DNA of 64,000 nucleotides from Steinernema hermaphroditum (GCA_030435675.1 CM059621.1:1240001-1304000), one strand, 5' to 3'; shown: positions 45,041-55,791, counted from the stretch's first letter. The notes: generated from the sequence alone by a model not told the origin. A program made the numbers and translations.

Positions 45041-45986
45041 TGTCTCTGGGAGCCGATCTAGCAGAAACGTTAATGAGAAACACGTGAGCCAAGAGGCAGT
45101 CGCGAGGACAGTCGCGACAAGACCGCAAGCACACACTTGCAGAGGCCAATATGTGTGGGCGCTCGAACACTAGTTTTGAAATCTCTTTAAGTAGTTCTTT
45201 TGAAGAATCATGTGGTACCACCGCGAGCAAATAAACCGACACATGCGAGCGATAACAGGATAGATGTCGACCGATAGAATATCAACATCAGAGCGGAGGA
45301 GAGGTTGCACTTTACGGTCAAAAAAGTGGTTAGCACGTCTGGGCTGAAGTGTGGAAATGTGACTTGCGCGATCATACTACAAACTACTGAGTTGTTTTTG
45401 TTAGTCGTGCTGGATCACCTGTACGATTTGGTACTTTACAAATTGGCAGTTTGGCTAAGGCCTCCAAGCCTACGAAGGTGGAAACCAATGTGAAATACCA
45501 ATTCTACGGACCATGATGAAGCATACAGCGAATGGAACTGTCCAACAAGCTCGTCAGTTCTTAAAATGTTCGAGAGATTGTGCTAAGCGCTTGTCCTACG
45601 AGGACTGGGTCCCACCACGATCTCCCGGCTACAGTGTGTGTGGTCGGATGCTAGCGGGGACCGAGCGTTGCTGTTGTGAATTTATTTTTGGCACGGATAA
45701 AGTTATTTTGTTGCAACGTGTGTCTCTCGTTCTGCACAAGCACACTCCATCTGCCGATCCTCTCCCGGATCCAGCTCGAGGATACAACACGCTTGTTCTT
45801 TCATTCACATCTTTATATAAAAGTCGAATAAGTCAAACTTAAGGTCGTTCAAAGTACGACATGACATACATAGATCCGACTGTATAACCAGTAAACATGC
45901 ATGAATACTAGTGACTACATGAAGTAATAAATTCCCAGAATCTGCAAAGCAAAATTGTGTAGTAATACACTCTGGTTTCGTTTTCT
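45041..45986. other. Intergenic, no gene seen
   Basis: A plus-strand open frame of 109 codons at 45513-45842 lacks recognisable features and was not called. Confidence 0.4.
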
Positions 45987-46407
45987 TTAAACAATAGGAG
46001 TTGGGCTTTCAATGACGGGCGGTGTTGGAGGAGTTGCCGTTCCTGCGCAGATCGTTTCAATGTAGCAAGTTCCCTTTTGACCAGAAGCGTTCGTAAAACA
46101 CCAATCACCACATGATGGTGGCATGCAACGCTCATAGCAACCAGGTGGGAAGCTCGACGGATGTGAGGTCACTAGAATTCGCCTGACTGCAATCGTTTCG
46201 TCGTTTGTAGTATTCTATTACCAGGTGTTGGTGTCTCTGTTGTCATCTCTGAAAAGACAAAGTATGTCAAAGAGTGGGGGGACTGATTCTAACCTGATCC
46301 ACATCGAGGATGAGCGAATCCTGTGGAGACGAGGAAAACCTACCAAATTGAAAATAACTGATTATAGCCGTTGCACTAACCAACGAAATGACCTTTAAGT
46401 CGACCAT
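45987..46407 (-). CDS. Small secreted Cys-rich protein (unrecognised)
   Basis: Tentative four-exon gene: 46407-46344, 46320-46294, 46248-46222 and 46171-45987, about 100 residues. All four phases match. Exon 1 gives a hydrophobic leader (VISLVSATAIISYFQF). The mature part has PTPVTSHPSSFPPGCYERC, then C, C, C and C spaced as CMPPSCGDWCFTNA and GTCYIETICAG, and a Thr/Pro tail (PPTPPVIESPTP). Six to seven cysteines suggest a compact disulfide fold, but I recognise no family. Intron 1 would be 23 bases as drawn; using an earlier, weaker donor (A|GTTATT) gives a 38-base intron and a slightly different leader. It lies between the two DGAT2-like genes. Confidence 0.45.
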
Positions 46408-47459
46408 ATTTTTCTGTCGAATTATAAAAGTGGTTATATTCTCACATTAAATACTTGGTATGAAAACTATTTTCGGGTTTTCTGACAAATAAGCACCGGA
46501 TTAAGTTCTAAAATTGTTATCTAGGGATTAGAAGGGCAAAGGACGGGTCGATAGCAGAACAAATTCCACTGCAAAAGGTCGACAAATGGGATATTTTTGA
46601 AAGATTTGAGCCTTTATCGGGTTGGAATGTAGTAGTAAATAGCGGTCAAGAGTATTTTTGCGCGGCCAAAAGTGTAGATAGACATGGGTGGGAAAATGGC
46701 CAGCTGAAGTATCATACGATAGGCAGCCGAGACTACAGGGCTCGCTTAAAATTCATAGGCTTGAGTCTAAGCCAACTCGGAAAACGATCGTGGTGTCGTC
46801 GAAAAACCATCAGCTTTCTTCACACATGTCTAGACAGTTAGACTTTTAGCTGCCGTTTCGAGTGTTGGCCGCCCAAAGTTACTTATGGCCGCTATTTGCT
46901 AATAGAGCCAACATCTCTGGGTAGATATGATCGTGAGCTTCCTATTTTAAATTAATGAAAGCACCACGGGGGGATCTTAATCCGCTTTGATCGGACATTG
47001 TTCTGTAGCACCGGGGGTCACAATTTTGGTTAATAGAAAGCTTATCAGATGTGCGGAAGCCACAAGAACTCTCCATCAGTGGATGGACATAACACGAATC
47101 GCCTAATGTATTCAAAAGAAAGCTTCGCCAGGAATTTAAAAATTTTAAACCACGAAATACTGTTCAATCAACATAAAACATCCATACAGCTACAGTAATC
47201 TTTCTGATAAACGTTCTGATGTGTATGTGCAATCAATGGGTCACTTCCTTTTGTATTTCGTAGTCTGATCAGAGGTGCAAGACGACACTTTCGCACTAGA
47301 GGAGTCGTCCCTTTTATCACATATCGAAGGTCGCGTGATGGCACGGTGCATGTGAAACACCGCCTCCATGTAACTCCTATGCGGTCCGTAAGACTATATA
47401 CCGTTGTTAGTATAAACTATCTATGAATATTTGATTTCACTTCTGCTTTCTCTTTTCAG
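46408..47459. other. Intergenic with a copied exon fragment
   Basis: No gene seen. It contains the exact 32-base copy described at 46973-47004. The last bases (CTTTTCAG at 47452-47459) form a probable trans-splice acceptor directly before the DGAT2 copy 2 start. Confidence 0.45.
46973..47004. repeat. Exact 32-base copy of a receptor exon boundary
   Basis: Identical to 51204-51235, which spans the acceptor AG and the first 30 bases of the last exon of the srt-like receptor. Orientation is the same. Flanking bases do not match. Confidence 0.9.
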
Positions 47460-48679
47460 ATGGTGCTGGCGTCGGTAGGTGCATTTATTGATCGGCGAAT
47501 TGAGACGTTCTGCGTTCTGTACTTCTGGTTCCTCTTTTTCGGGACCTTATTCGTTGCTTTGATCATTCCAGTCTACTTGCTATTCTTCACTTCATACTGG
47601 TAAGTTCATATAAGGATACATCAAGTAGCATTTTATTTTTCCCTCAAAGCCTACTGTACCTACCTTTTAACGAGATTGTGTTTCAGGTGGCTCCTAGGAC
47701 TCTATGCTGTCTGGTACTACTATGACATCGAAACGCCCTACAAAGGAGGACGACCATGGACGTGGCTACAAAACCTACCCCTGATGCAGAAGGGAGCTCG
47801 GTACTTTCCTGCGAAGCTGGTCAAGACTGCTGAGCTATCACCGAAGAATAATTACATCATCGGCTCTCATCCACATGGCATCATGAGCATCGGTATCTAC
47901 CTGTCTTTGAGCACCGGTGCCAATGGATTCACAAAGATATTCCCGGGGATAACGACTCGGCTCTCCATTCTCGACTTCAATCTAAAGATGCCTTTCAGAA
48001 GAGAAGTCTGCTTGGCCCTAGGTACGCAGACAAGAATGGTAATGACCAAAATGAATTCAGGAATGATCCCCGCTGCTAAGAAAGCCATTACTCATTTTCT
48101 AAAGGGCGAAAAGAAAGGCTATGCCATTGGATTGGTTATCGGCGGAGCAGAGGAAGCTCTGGACGCGAATCATGATAATTTCGATTTGACTTTGAAGAAT
48201 AGAAAGGGGTTCATCAAAATCGCTCTAACGACGGGGTTAGTGAGTAGTCTAGTAGCTGATTATTAGTACGTTTCAGTGCCCATCTTGTTCCAGTGTACAA
48301 TTTCGGCGAAAACTCTTTGTTCACCCAAGTAAAAAGCGAACGAGGCACTTTTCTGCGGATGTTCCAGACGACAGTCAAGAAGCTGTTCGGCTTCTCTCCA
48401 CCGATCTATCACGGATCGGGAGTGTTCAACAACTATTTCGGATTTCTGCCTTATCGAGTGCCTCTTGTCACTGTTGGTAAGCAAAAACTAGTATCAGAAT
48501 TCCATTCGAATTGCGAACCTTTAGTTGGAGCCCCGATAGCCGTCCAGAAAGTGACTAATCCCACAACCGAGCAGATTGACGAACTCCACCGGAAGTACTG
48601 TGAGGCGTTGACAAAGCTGTTCGACGAGCACAAGACGAAGTACGGTATCAGCAGCGAAACGAAGTTAAATATTGTATGA
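47460..48679 (+). CDS. DGAT2-family acyltransferase, copy 2
   Basis: Five exons: 47460-47599, 47687-48021, 48061-48235, 48277-48476 and 48525-48679, 334 residues. It starts MVLASVGAFIDRR immediately after an SL-type acceptor. The membrane hairpin [20 protein letters not shown] is followed by [32 protein letters not shown] (catalytic HPHG), [58 protein letters not shown] and LFDEHKTKYGIS. It makes neutral lipid from acyl-CoA at the ER. Intron 2 (39 bases) is open in frame, so it could be retained; removal is supported by copy 1 and by alignment to human DGAT2 as I recall it. Inverted paralogue of the gene at 43252-45040. Confidence 0.88.
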
Positions 48680-49296
48680 CTTCCGAGTAAAACGCTAAAA
48701 TAACTGTTTGTTTGCTTGAGTTGTGTAGTTACGTGTAAATTATAATAGTGAAGAAACGAAGAACAGCTGGTCGGTCGTACTTCAGATCTGTTTCATTGTT
48801 TTGAAGGCAGCACAGATGCAGCACTACACGCATCGTATGGAACGAATACTTATAACATGAGCATGAATCGAATAAGCTTCGCTCGCCCGTAGTGTAATTG
48901 GATAGCGGGAAGCTAAGCACGGGCTAAGTTCCTTAAACCTAGATGCCGACGGGTCCGTTGGTCTGTTGTGTGTGTGTATGTGTTTTTTCGTGCGCACGGA
49001 GAAAACAGCCACACAAAATAAGGACCCCGAGGGGAGCCGAACTCGATAGGGCCCGCTTACAAATGGAGAACGTTCGCAGTGAACTACACAGATAGTTGAG
49101 ATGGTAGCGCTCTACTTCCACTATGTCTCTAGCGATGCTAGGCTTTGAGTTTTTTTGCTTTTTTTGTTTTTTTTGCCCCAACTTCAGCTTTTTGTATGAG
49201 CGCCAATCTTGCCGCCCGCAGGGATACTTGGCTATATAAAGTAATTGGAGGGCGCGCATTCGCGCGCAGCCGCGTTTATTGATATAATTATCGGCT
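48680..49296. other. Intergenic, low complexity
   Basis: Contains a (TG)n tract near 48962-48982 and a T-rich run at 49148-49175. A tRNA-like segment at 48885-48954 was considered and rejected. No gene seen. Confidence 0.45.
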
Positions 49297-49503
49297 GTAC
49301 AACGGGTCCCACCCAGCTCATCCCCGACAACTCATCCCAGCGTCAACTCATCCCAGCCAACTCATCCCAGACAACTCATCCCAGCCAACTCATCCCAGAC
49401 AGCTCATCCCAGACAACTCATCCCCACGACAACCCATCCCGGGACATCTCATCCCCTCCCCACTCATCCCCCAAACGTGCGATGAATATGAACTGTCTAC
49501 GTC
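49297..49503 (+). repeat. Left TIR with CTCATCCCAG minisatellite
   Basis: About ten units of 9-15 bases built on CTCATCCCAG, from 49317 to 49470, then the unique inner part. Confidence 0.85.
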
Positions 49504-49671
49504 TGTCTACGTCCCGGCGCGATGTTTGCAGACGACCGTATCGCGTGGGCTGCCCGCTGCCGCGCTGTCAGACGTTTTAGACTAGTATTGTCACTTGTCA
49601 TATTTGTTGCGTTGTTATGGTGTTACATGTTTGTTTTGAATATAAAGTTCAATTCTTTAGACTGTTTCGAC

Positions 49672-50307
49672 ATGGATAAAGAGATGCAACGACAAGAGAG
49701 ACGGAAGAGACGGGAGCAAGAAAAGGTGCGTCTCCGTAACGAGGAGCGAATCGCAGACATGTATGCAAATCGTCAGATTCGCATAAAAATTTCAATGTTT
49801 AGAATCGAAGCAGAGGCAGATTCAACTTTGTCTGACTCGGAGCTCGCGGGTGGTATCGCAACAAGTGCGGAATTACCTCATATTGTTGGGTCAACAATGC
49901 ACTTTGCTAATTCGCAACGTAACAAACGGAAGCTGCAGTTCTCGGGATATGCCTATACTAAGCACAGAACTGCCAATGACAAGATTCATTGGCGCTGCGA
50001 ACGCCATCAGAAACCGAGGTTTTGTCGAGGTCGAGTTACGTCTTGCGGGGATACGGTCGTCGTCATGCAAGAACACAATCATCCACCGGCGCCTCAACAG
50101 TGTGAAGCAGATCGCGTCTGCGCCGAAGTCAAACAAAGAGCACGAACGGAACGTGAAGCTCCGAGAGCTATTGTAAATACTTATATACTTAAATACGTAG
50201 ACAGTTCATATTCATCGCACGTTCGGGGGATGAGTGGGGAGGGGATGAGATGTCCCGGGATGGGTTGTCGTGGGGATGAGTTGTCTGGGATGAGCTGTCT
50301 GGGATGA
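49672..50307 (+). CDS. FLYWCH-type zinc-finger protein, C-terminally truncated, in MULE-like element
   Basis: Open frame from the ATG at 49672 (MDKEMQRQERRKRREQ) after a TTCTTTAG acceptor, 211 residues to the stop at 50307. An Arg/Glu-rich coil is followed by a FLYWCH-like finger: QRNKRKLQFSGYAYTKHR, WRCERHQKPRFCRGRV and VVMQEHNHPP supply the C-x(7)-C...H-x-H ligands. FLYWCH fingers bind DNA and are common in MULE transposases. The coding similarity ends near APRAI at about 50170. A donor-like ATT|GTAAAT follows, and the last ~45 codons read through the right TIR repeat, giving GMSGEGMRCPGM-type sequence. So the transposase part is missing and this is likely a non-autonomous deletion derivative. 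The real C-terminus is uncertain. Confidence 0.65.
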   Translation: MDKEMQRQERRKRREQEKVRLRNEERIADMYANRQIRIKISMFRIEAEADSTLSDSELAGGIATSAELPHIVGSTMHFANSQRNKRKLQFSGYAYTKHRTANDKIHWRCERHQKPRFCRGRVTSCGDTVVVMQEHNHPPAPQQCEADRVCAEVKQRARTEREAPRAIVNTYILKYVDSSYSSHVRGMSGEGMRCPGMGCRGDELSGMSCLG

Positions 50308-50475
50308 GTTATCCCGGGATGAGTTGTCTGGGATGGGTTGTCTGGGATGAGCTGTCTGGGATGAGCTGTCTGGGATGAGTTGGCTGGGATGAGTTGTCTG
50401 GGATGAGTTGGCTGGGATGAGTTGACGCTGGGATGAGTTGTCGGGGATGAGCTGCGGTGACACCCTGTACAACAC
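50195..50475 (-). repeat. Right TIR with expanded minisatellite
   Basis: Inverted copy of 49297-49503 with about fifteen units (GGGATGAGTTGTCT and variants), so it has expanded relative to the left arm. Confidence 0.85.
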
Positions 50476-51014
50476 TTGTATTAGGCCAAGATATGAAGTT
50501 TCAGCTGTCATCACTCTATGTCTCATTGGAGTGTTCTCTGGGCATCTTCTTGGCAACTGGCAAAAATATGTTTTGTTTGCAGTTTTCATTTATCTGGCGT
50601 ATCTGCAGTACTGCTACCGTGACTGGTCTTGAAGTTCGCCCGCCTTTCTTGCCTCGGAAGAGCTCGAAGAAGTGGGATCTCACGGAACTGAAATGAAGAA
50701 AGACATTAAAATAAAAAATGAGTCGCTTAAAGGGATTTTATTAATCATTAAGGTGTTACAAAGTTTTGTCTGTTGACGTCAAGCTTAAGCATTCACCAGA
50801 CCTCTTTCTCCAACATCCTCTTCATACAATTTTCGTGGGGACAGTGCTGCTACCGTGGCCGATCTTGAAGTCACGATAGCACTACCGCATATGGTCATCG
50901 AAAAAGCCATATAGGCAAACGTCTACCGACCTCTCTGCGTTAAAGTCCTCCGGGGACTTAGCTATCTTTTCTAGGCTTTGTTCTGGCTGATCTATATTAG
51001 GTTGTGTCGCAAGC
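50476..51014. other. Intergenic, possible gene fragment
   Basis: 50493-50696 could encode a short hydrophobic peptide (MKFQLSSLYVSLECSLGIF), but no family or complete gene is evident. The phrase GCTGCTACCGTG repeats at 50610 and 50850. Confidence 0.3.
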
Positions 51015-51988
51015 TTACCTGATGAAACAGAGATACAACAGCGGATTGATTCCTCCGATCAAACAGCTCAGAACAACCAAAACGTCGGCGACGGTGACGT
51101 CTTTCATATAAAACCTCTTGCCAAAGTACCACATTCCACGCAGCACAAACATGTATCCAAACACAATCATTGCCTGAGCCAAAAAGCGCATTTCTCGGCG
51201 TTCGATCTTAATCCGCTTTGATCGGACATTGTTCTATAAAAAACCATTGAACTCCTCCCAGACCCCACGCAAAACGTACGTTTAGCACGAGCCAAGCCAC
51301 GATTACAATGTAGCAGCACAGTGAGAGTGCCAGAAGGGCCAAAACGATGTACGTCTCCCATCTGTTCAGGAAATGATTCAGATCGGTTTTCAAAGTGTGG
51401 AAACAGTTGCGTTCAACTCCGTATTCGACGGCACCTTCGTTAGTCAAATGTAGCCCAATAACAGATAGGTAGCTGAACCAGATGATTGCCGAGAGTGTCT
51501 GGAATATCACATAGATGTATGAAGTTATAAAATGAACCTACATAGAATATCCCTTTTTCTCGGTATATTGCCATTTTGACTTGCGTTACCACAACGACGC
51601 GATTGAGCGCCAGAACAAAGATCATTCCGATCATTCCGTCCCAGCTACTATTGACAATGGCTCCGGCTACCTGAAATTCATTATGGGTTGCCCGGACGAA
51701 ATGAGCAGCAGACTCTTTCGAAGATTTCGTTGACGTTCGTCTCAAAGACGGCCATGCAAGCGCCAGCAAGTTGAGCGACGAGGTGAAGTGAGTCGGCCAC
51801 TCCCAGCATCTTCATTATTTTAAAGGACATGCGTTTTTGGTAGTCTGGCTTGGTAGTGAAAAGCTTAAGCATTATGTATACTAGGGAAATGATGTGCGTC
51901 ACCTTACCCAAATCATGATGATGTGGAGAGGCAAACATCCCAGGGCTATAAAAATGCGAATAATACCAGTGATTGATTTGTCGTCCAT
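51015..51988 (-). CDS. srt-like chemoreceptor GPCR with doubtful first intron
   Basis: Five exons: 51988-51908, 51880-51714, 51670-51542, 51498-51280 and 51233-51015. Landmarks suit class srt: KRMSFKIMKMLGVADSLHL, VNSSWDGMIG with VLALNRVVVV, a TM5 region LALLALSLCCYIVIVAWL, RREMRFLAQAMIVFGYMF and GGINPLLYLCF. Exons 2-5 join in phase with introns of 43-46 bases. The first exon (MDDKSITGIIRIFIALG, a good TM1) is separated by only 27 bases, and GT-AG splicing there leaves the frame off by one. The final exon ends CFIR then TAA, or a donor (AG|GTAAGC) leads to a tail exon I could not find. So either the 5' end is mis-modelled or the gene has a recent frameshift. Its last acceptor region is duplicated at 46973. 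Confidence 0.6.
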
Positions 51989-54354
51989 GTTGAAGACGAA
52001 AATTACCTTAAACAAAACACACATTAGTCGTTGGGAGTCAGGCACACATTCTCTGAGAGTGTATTCCCAGACGATAACACGGATAGGATAATATCAAATT
52101 ATACCAATCATCAAACATTGCTGAATCCGGGCCAAGCCAAGCCAGAGTCATAGCCGGCTCTGATGGCGACCGAGTCGACTTCACTGCCAAAAACAATTGC
52201 TCTAGCACAAGAAATTTTCCCAATTCCTTTGCTATATGGCTACCCTAGAATCATCCGTTCTATTTCCATGGAGTAGACTGATTTACAGTGCCTTTTATAG
52301 ATTATGCTTAGCGGAGCGAACCAAAGTAATCAGATTCTAGGCATAAGCTGCATAAAAACAACGGAAAGTCACTGGCATTGTGGGAAGACATCTCGACGGT
52401 TATCAAAACAAGATCCACAGACAAAGGATAAATATGGAAATCTTTATATTCTACCCATTTGAGCGTTTATAGCTTGTCGCATGATTTATGTCCCCGCCTT
52501 AAATCTAGGGATCTCCGATATAGAAACAAATTAAGGAACAATAGAAGTTGTACTTCCGTAAACTGCATCATAATACGAAATAGTTCTTAGAACTAGCCTG
52601 GTGTAAGCTGATTGAACTGATTCGATTCCATGTTTTAGATTCCGGAATTGTGCAGTCGGTAATCGGAATCGGTCTCGAGGCGACACGACTTCTACAGCTT
52701 GCCTTAACGCTGCTTGCTTAACGGCCTTAGATTTTACATCAAACCGTTCGAGAAGAAACTTGAGTCGCATTTGAAAATAGAGCACATATGAGCCTCTTTT
52801 GCTTCTAATTTTTGGAACCGAAAAGACAATGCACCATATAAGAAAAATTAGAGAATATCAGTAGTGCCACAGGCATGCGTCTCGCTTAGACGCAGTGATG
52901 CCGACTCGGTGAATTTTCACAATTTGAGCCAGAGCCGTCTCCGACTCACTCATCCGGCTCGGGTGGCTCCGGCTCATTTGGCATTCCTGTCTAAACGCAT
53001 ATTCGCTTTCGCCGAGAATGTGTTGTTTTCAAAGGACGGTGTCTAGACACATGTAAACTACAGTTATCCATTTAACTTTCAGGGCAGCCATGCTAATTCC
53101 ATTATCAAAACTGGCAATCTGTGGGCGTAAGAAGACAGAAACACTGATGTTCCTGGTCGCGTGGCTTGCACCATAAAAACTTCTATTAGTTCCTCTTAAC
53201 AATACCATGTTATTATTCTGATTGTAGTCGTTTGTCATTATTGTTGTCATCGAAACGGACGTAGGCAATATAATACAATCTGATGGTCGTGTATGTATCA
53301 TGAACATTGCTACTCCACAATGGGCATCTCATGTCGGTCATAGAGAAAACAATTCAATCAAAGATCTCCTCTTTTTTTCTCGCAGATGGTCAAAGAGCCT
53401 AGACACCAAAATTCCTTTTTCTGGCCTATCTAGTAGTTTATGTGCGATTGGCGCAAGTAGGCTGTCTGGGTGAGGGTCACAGGTTCGCTACCTGTCTGAG
53501 ACGGCGAGGAAAACCGTCAGGAAAACCACTGAAAAAAATGGAAAACACGGAACAGGAACCGGGGTGCATCCCTACTCTCTACGTAAAGACCGTAACGTGT
53601 TAATAAACAACATAAACGGTCTAAATGTCGAAAACAACAACGCAATTAGCACCAATTTAAGAGAATTGGCAACCTGATGTTTGCAGCCTAAGCATCCGAC
53701 ATCACGAACGTAACGATGCCGAAAACATGATCCAGTGAAGCTTTATGAAGAATATCGCATAAATACCGATATTAGCACATCAATCGGAATGATGTAGGGG
53801 AAGTAAATAAACTACGTAATCTGTGACGTTCGGGATTCAACGTATATACATAGAAAGCGCTCAGTTTTTATACTCATAACAAGTAAGAACCAGGGAAGCC
53901 GATTCGGTGAAATGCTCAGGTCCTGAGGGTAGTGGCTACAGCAGCGGTGGCTCTTTGTCCTCTTCGAGAAGACGCAGACGGGATTCCTGCCGGTGCTAAA
54001 CTACCCAGGGTGCGAGCTAAATACTGGGACACGACTCAGCGGCGAATTTCGTCATTTTTAATTGGTGTTTTGCATTTCAGCTCCTGCAATCGTTTTGCTC
54101 GTGTTTGTCGGGTCGTTTTGGTCTAGAAAATCATTTAGAATCCAAATGCATTTGAACGCATCTTGGATTAGATGAAAGCATCTAGGCACAAACCAGGTAA
54201 GCCTAAACGGTGAAATATCGCTATAGAAGGGGCCTGAACACATTCAGGGATCGCTGTATGTACTGGGGACAATGGCGACTATTAGCAAAGAGAGGTACGA
54301 ACAGAAGGCTGACGATCAGAAAGAAAAGGCATGCTGTTTTCTTTGATCATTTAC
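51989..54354. other. Long intergenic region, no gene seen
   Basis: 2.4 kb without a supported gene. It holds GCCGAGCCGG-type low-complexity sequence (52905-52985) and one half of a hAT-like repeat ending GGTGCATCCCTA at 53574. Confidence 0.45.
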
Positions 54355-54458
54355 TAGGGATGCACCGGAATGAAAAAAGCCGTCACTGAAACCGGAACCG
54401 GAATGTTGGCGCAAAAAAAACCGGAAAACCGGAAAAGCCGGAACCGGGTGCATCCCTA
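54355..54458. mobile_element. Short CCGG-rich hAT-like MITE
   Basis: Starts TAGGGATGCACCGG and ends CCGGGTGCATCCCTA, with a CCGGAA-rich interior. The end type fits hAT elements. No 8-base duplication was recognised. A second end of the same family is at about 53500-53574. Confidence 0.65.
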
Positions 54459-55011
54459 TCGTCGACCCTATCTTCACAGAGCCAACTGAATCGATTTAGT
54501 AATCCGAAGCAACTCGGTTTGGCTCAGTTCACTTCACTGGTGTAAACTAGCAAACATTCGACCAAGAGAGAAAACTGCATACAAACGGGAATGTCTGGAT
54601 AAAGGAACATAACATGACGAGTACAACTTGACTGCGCCCTAGGCAACGACTACCCGACAAATGTAGTTTAGAAGGCGAAATTCCATGCGATAGGACAAAC
54701 ACCGTCTGGTGTGGAATTTGCTTCCCGCTACATTGGAAGGACCTACATCCACAATATATCGAGTTTGCTGCTTTGTTTTGCTCGTGAATTGTGAAAGGAA
54801 TCTATTTTAACATGCACTCATTAAATTTTTGTACCTTTTGTATATGGACAAATCAAACGCAACGTCATTGTATTGTGATTATGACTACATGGAAGAAGAA
54901 AGTGACTCATATTTGTTTTAAGCACGATATCCGGTCGGTTTCAAACAGTTTTCAAAATGAGGACCTGGGCCGGCGTTGAACCGACTCTGACCGAGATTGT
55001 ATATCGAGCAC
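54459..55011. other. Intergenic, no gene seen
   Basis: AT-rich; short open frames only. Confidence 0.4.
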
Positions 55012-55019
55012 GTTCGCAA

Positions 55020-55297
55020 CAGGGTTGTGCGGAACAATGCGTGTGGTCGGAATCGGAAGAAACGGCTCGAGGCGGGTTCGAATCCACCCTGAGGACTGAC
55101 ATTTTTATCTTCAGTCATTTTCATTTGACGCTAGTCGCGAAGTTTTTCTTCCGTCTAGTTATGTCAAAAGAAAAACTATGCTAATAAAATGACTATCTTA
55201 AACCGATGATAAAAATATTTGTTCTCAGGGTGGATTCGAACCAGCCTCGAGCCGTTTCTTCCGATTCTGACCACACGCATTGTTCCGCACAACCCTG
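55020..55297. mobile_element. hAT MITE with ~90-bp arms and 8-bp target duplication
   Basis: Left arm begins CAGGGTTGTGCGGAACAATG; the right arm read inwards is the same. Arms agree for about 90 bases with few mismatches, and the spacer is ~95 bases. GTTCGCAA flanks both ends (55012-55019 and 55298-55305), an exact 8-base target-site duplication. CAGGG ends plus an 8-base duplication identify hAT. Confidence 0.9.
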
Positions 55298-55305
55298 GTT
55301 CGCAA

Positions 55306-55791
55306 CGAGCCGCACGGCCAATGAGTCACAAAATCTATTCTATCCCACACACGCATATCAGAAATGTACTGTTGTTTTCATGCCCAAATCAATGTCAATC
55401 GTATTTCGACGAATAGTATTGTTTTTGTGCCAGTTTGCTAAATAGTATAGGTACTACCTGAAGGTACACTTTTACTTTTGTGGTAAATATGACCTCATAG
55501 CGCTGAGAATAGTCCAATGAATGACCACTTTGAATCGCCGCGTTTATTTAATTTTAAGCTGCATAACGATCAATTTTTTTTTGGTTTCTGTTTTTGTCTT
55601 TTCATGTTGATGAACCGCATCTGCGGTCAATTGCTTCCACGCGACTCAATCCAGTTTCTGTGCAAAGGATCTCATCAAGATGAAAGCGATGACTTCCGCG
55701 ATAGCGGGTTTCCCCGAGCTGGGGGGTCGGAAGTGTCACATTATAATCCATTAATCCGATAAAAACACATCGACCATGTCACACGATACGA
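55306..55791. other. Upstream region of the collagen gene
   Basis: No gene seen. Confidence 0.4.

Larger units (their letters stand above)
49297..50475. mobile_element. MULE-like element with minisatellite terminal inverted repeats
   Basis: The two ends are long inverted copies (about 207 and 280 bases). Both are made mainly of a ~14-base unit, CTCATCCCAGACAA and variants, followed inwards by matching unique sequence (ATGAATATGAACTGTCTACG and its complement). The right arm has several more units than the left. Between them sits a FLYWCH-domain coding exon. Long TIRs and FLYWCH proteins fit Mutator-like elements. Exact ends and target duplications were not resolved (outer bases GTACAACGGG and GTACAGGG). 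Confidence 0.75.

Noticed and set aside
45513..45842. 109-codon plus-strand open frame with cysteines
   Set aside because: No signal peptide, splice structure or family motif; probably fortuitous.
48885..48954. tRNA-like segment with GCCCGTA/GACGGGT ends and a D-arm-like GTAATTGGATAGC
   Set aside because: The T-arm lacks the GGTTCRAATCC consensus and the anticodon arm does not pair well. At most a decayed tRNA relic.
53484..53500. T-arm-like ACAGGTTCGCTACCTGT stem-loop
   Set aside because: No matching acceptor stem or D-arm upstream.
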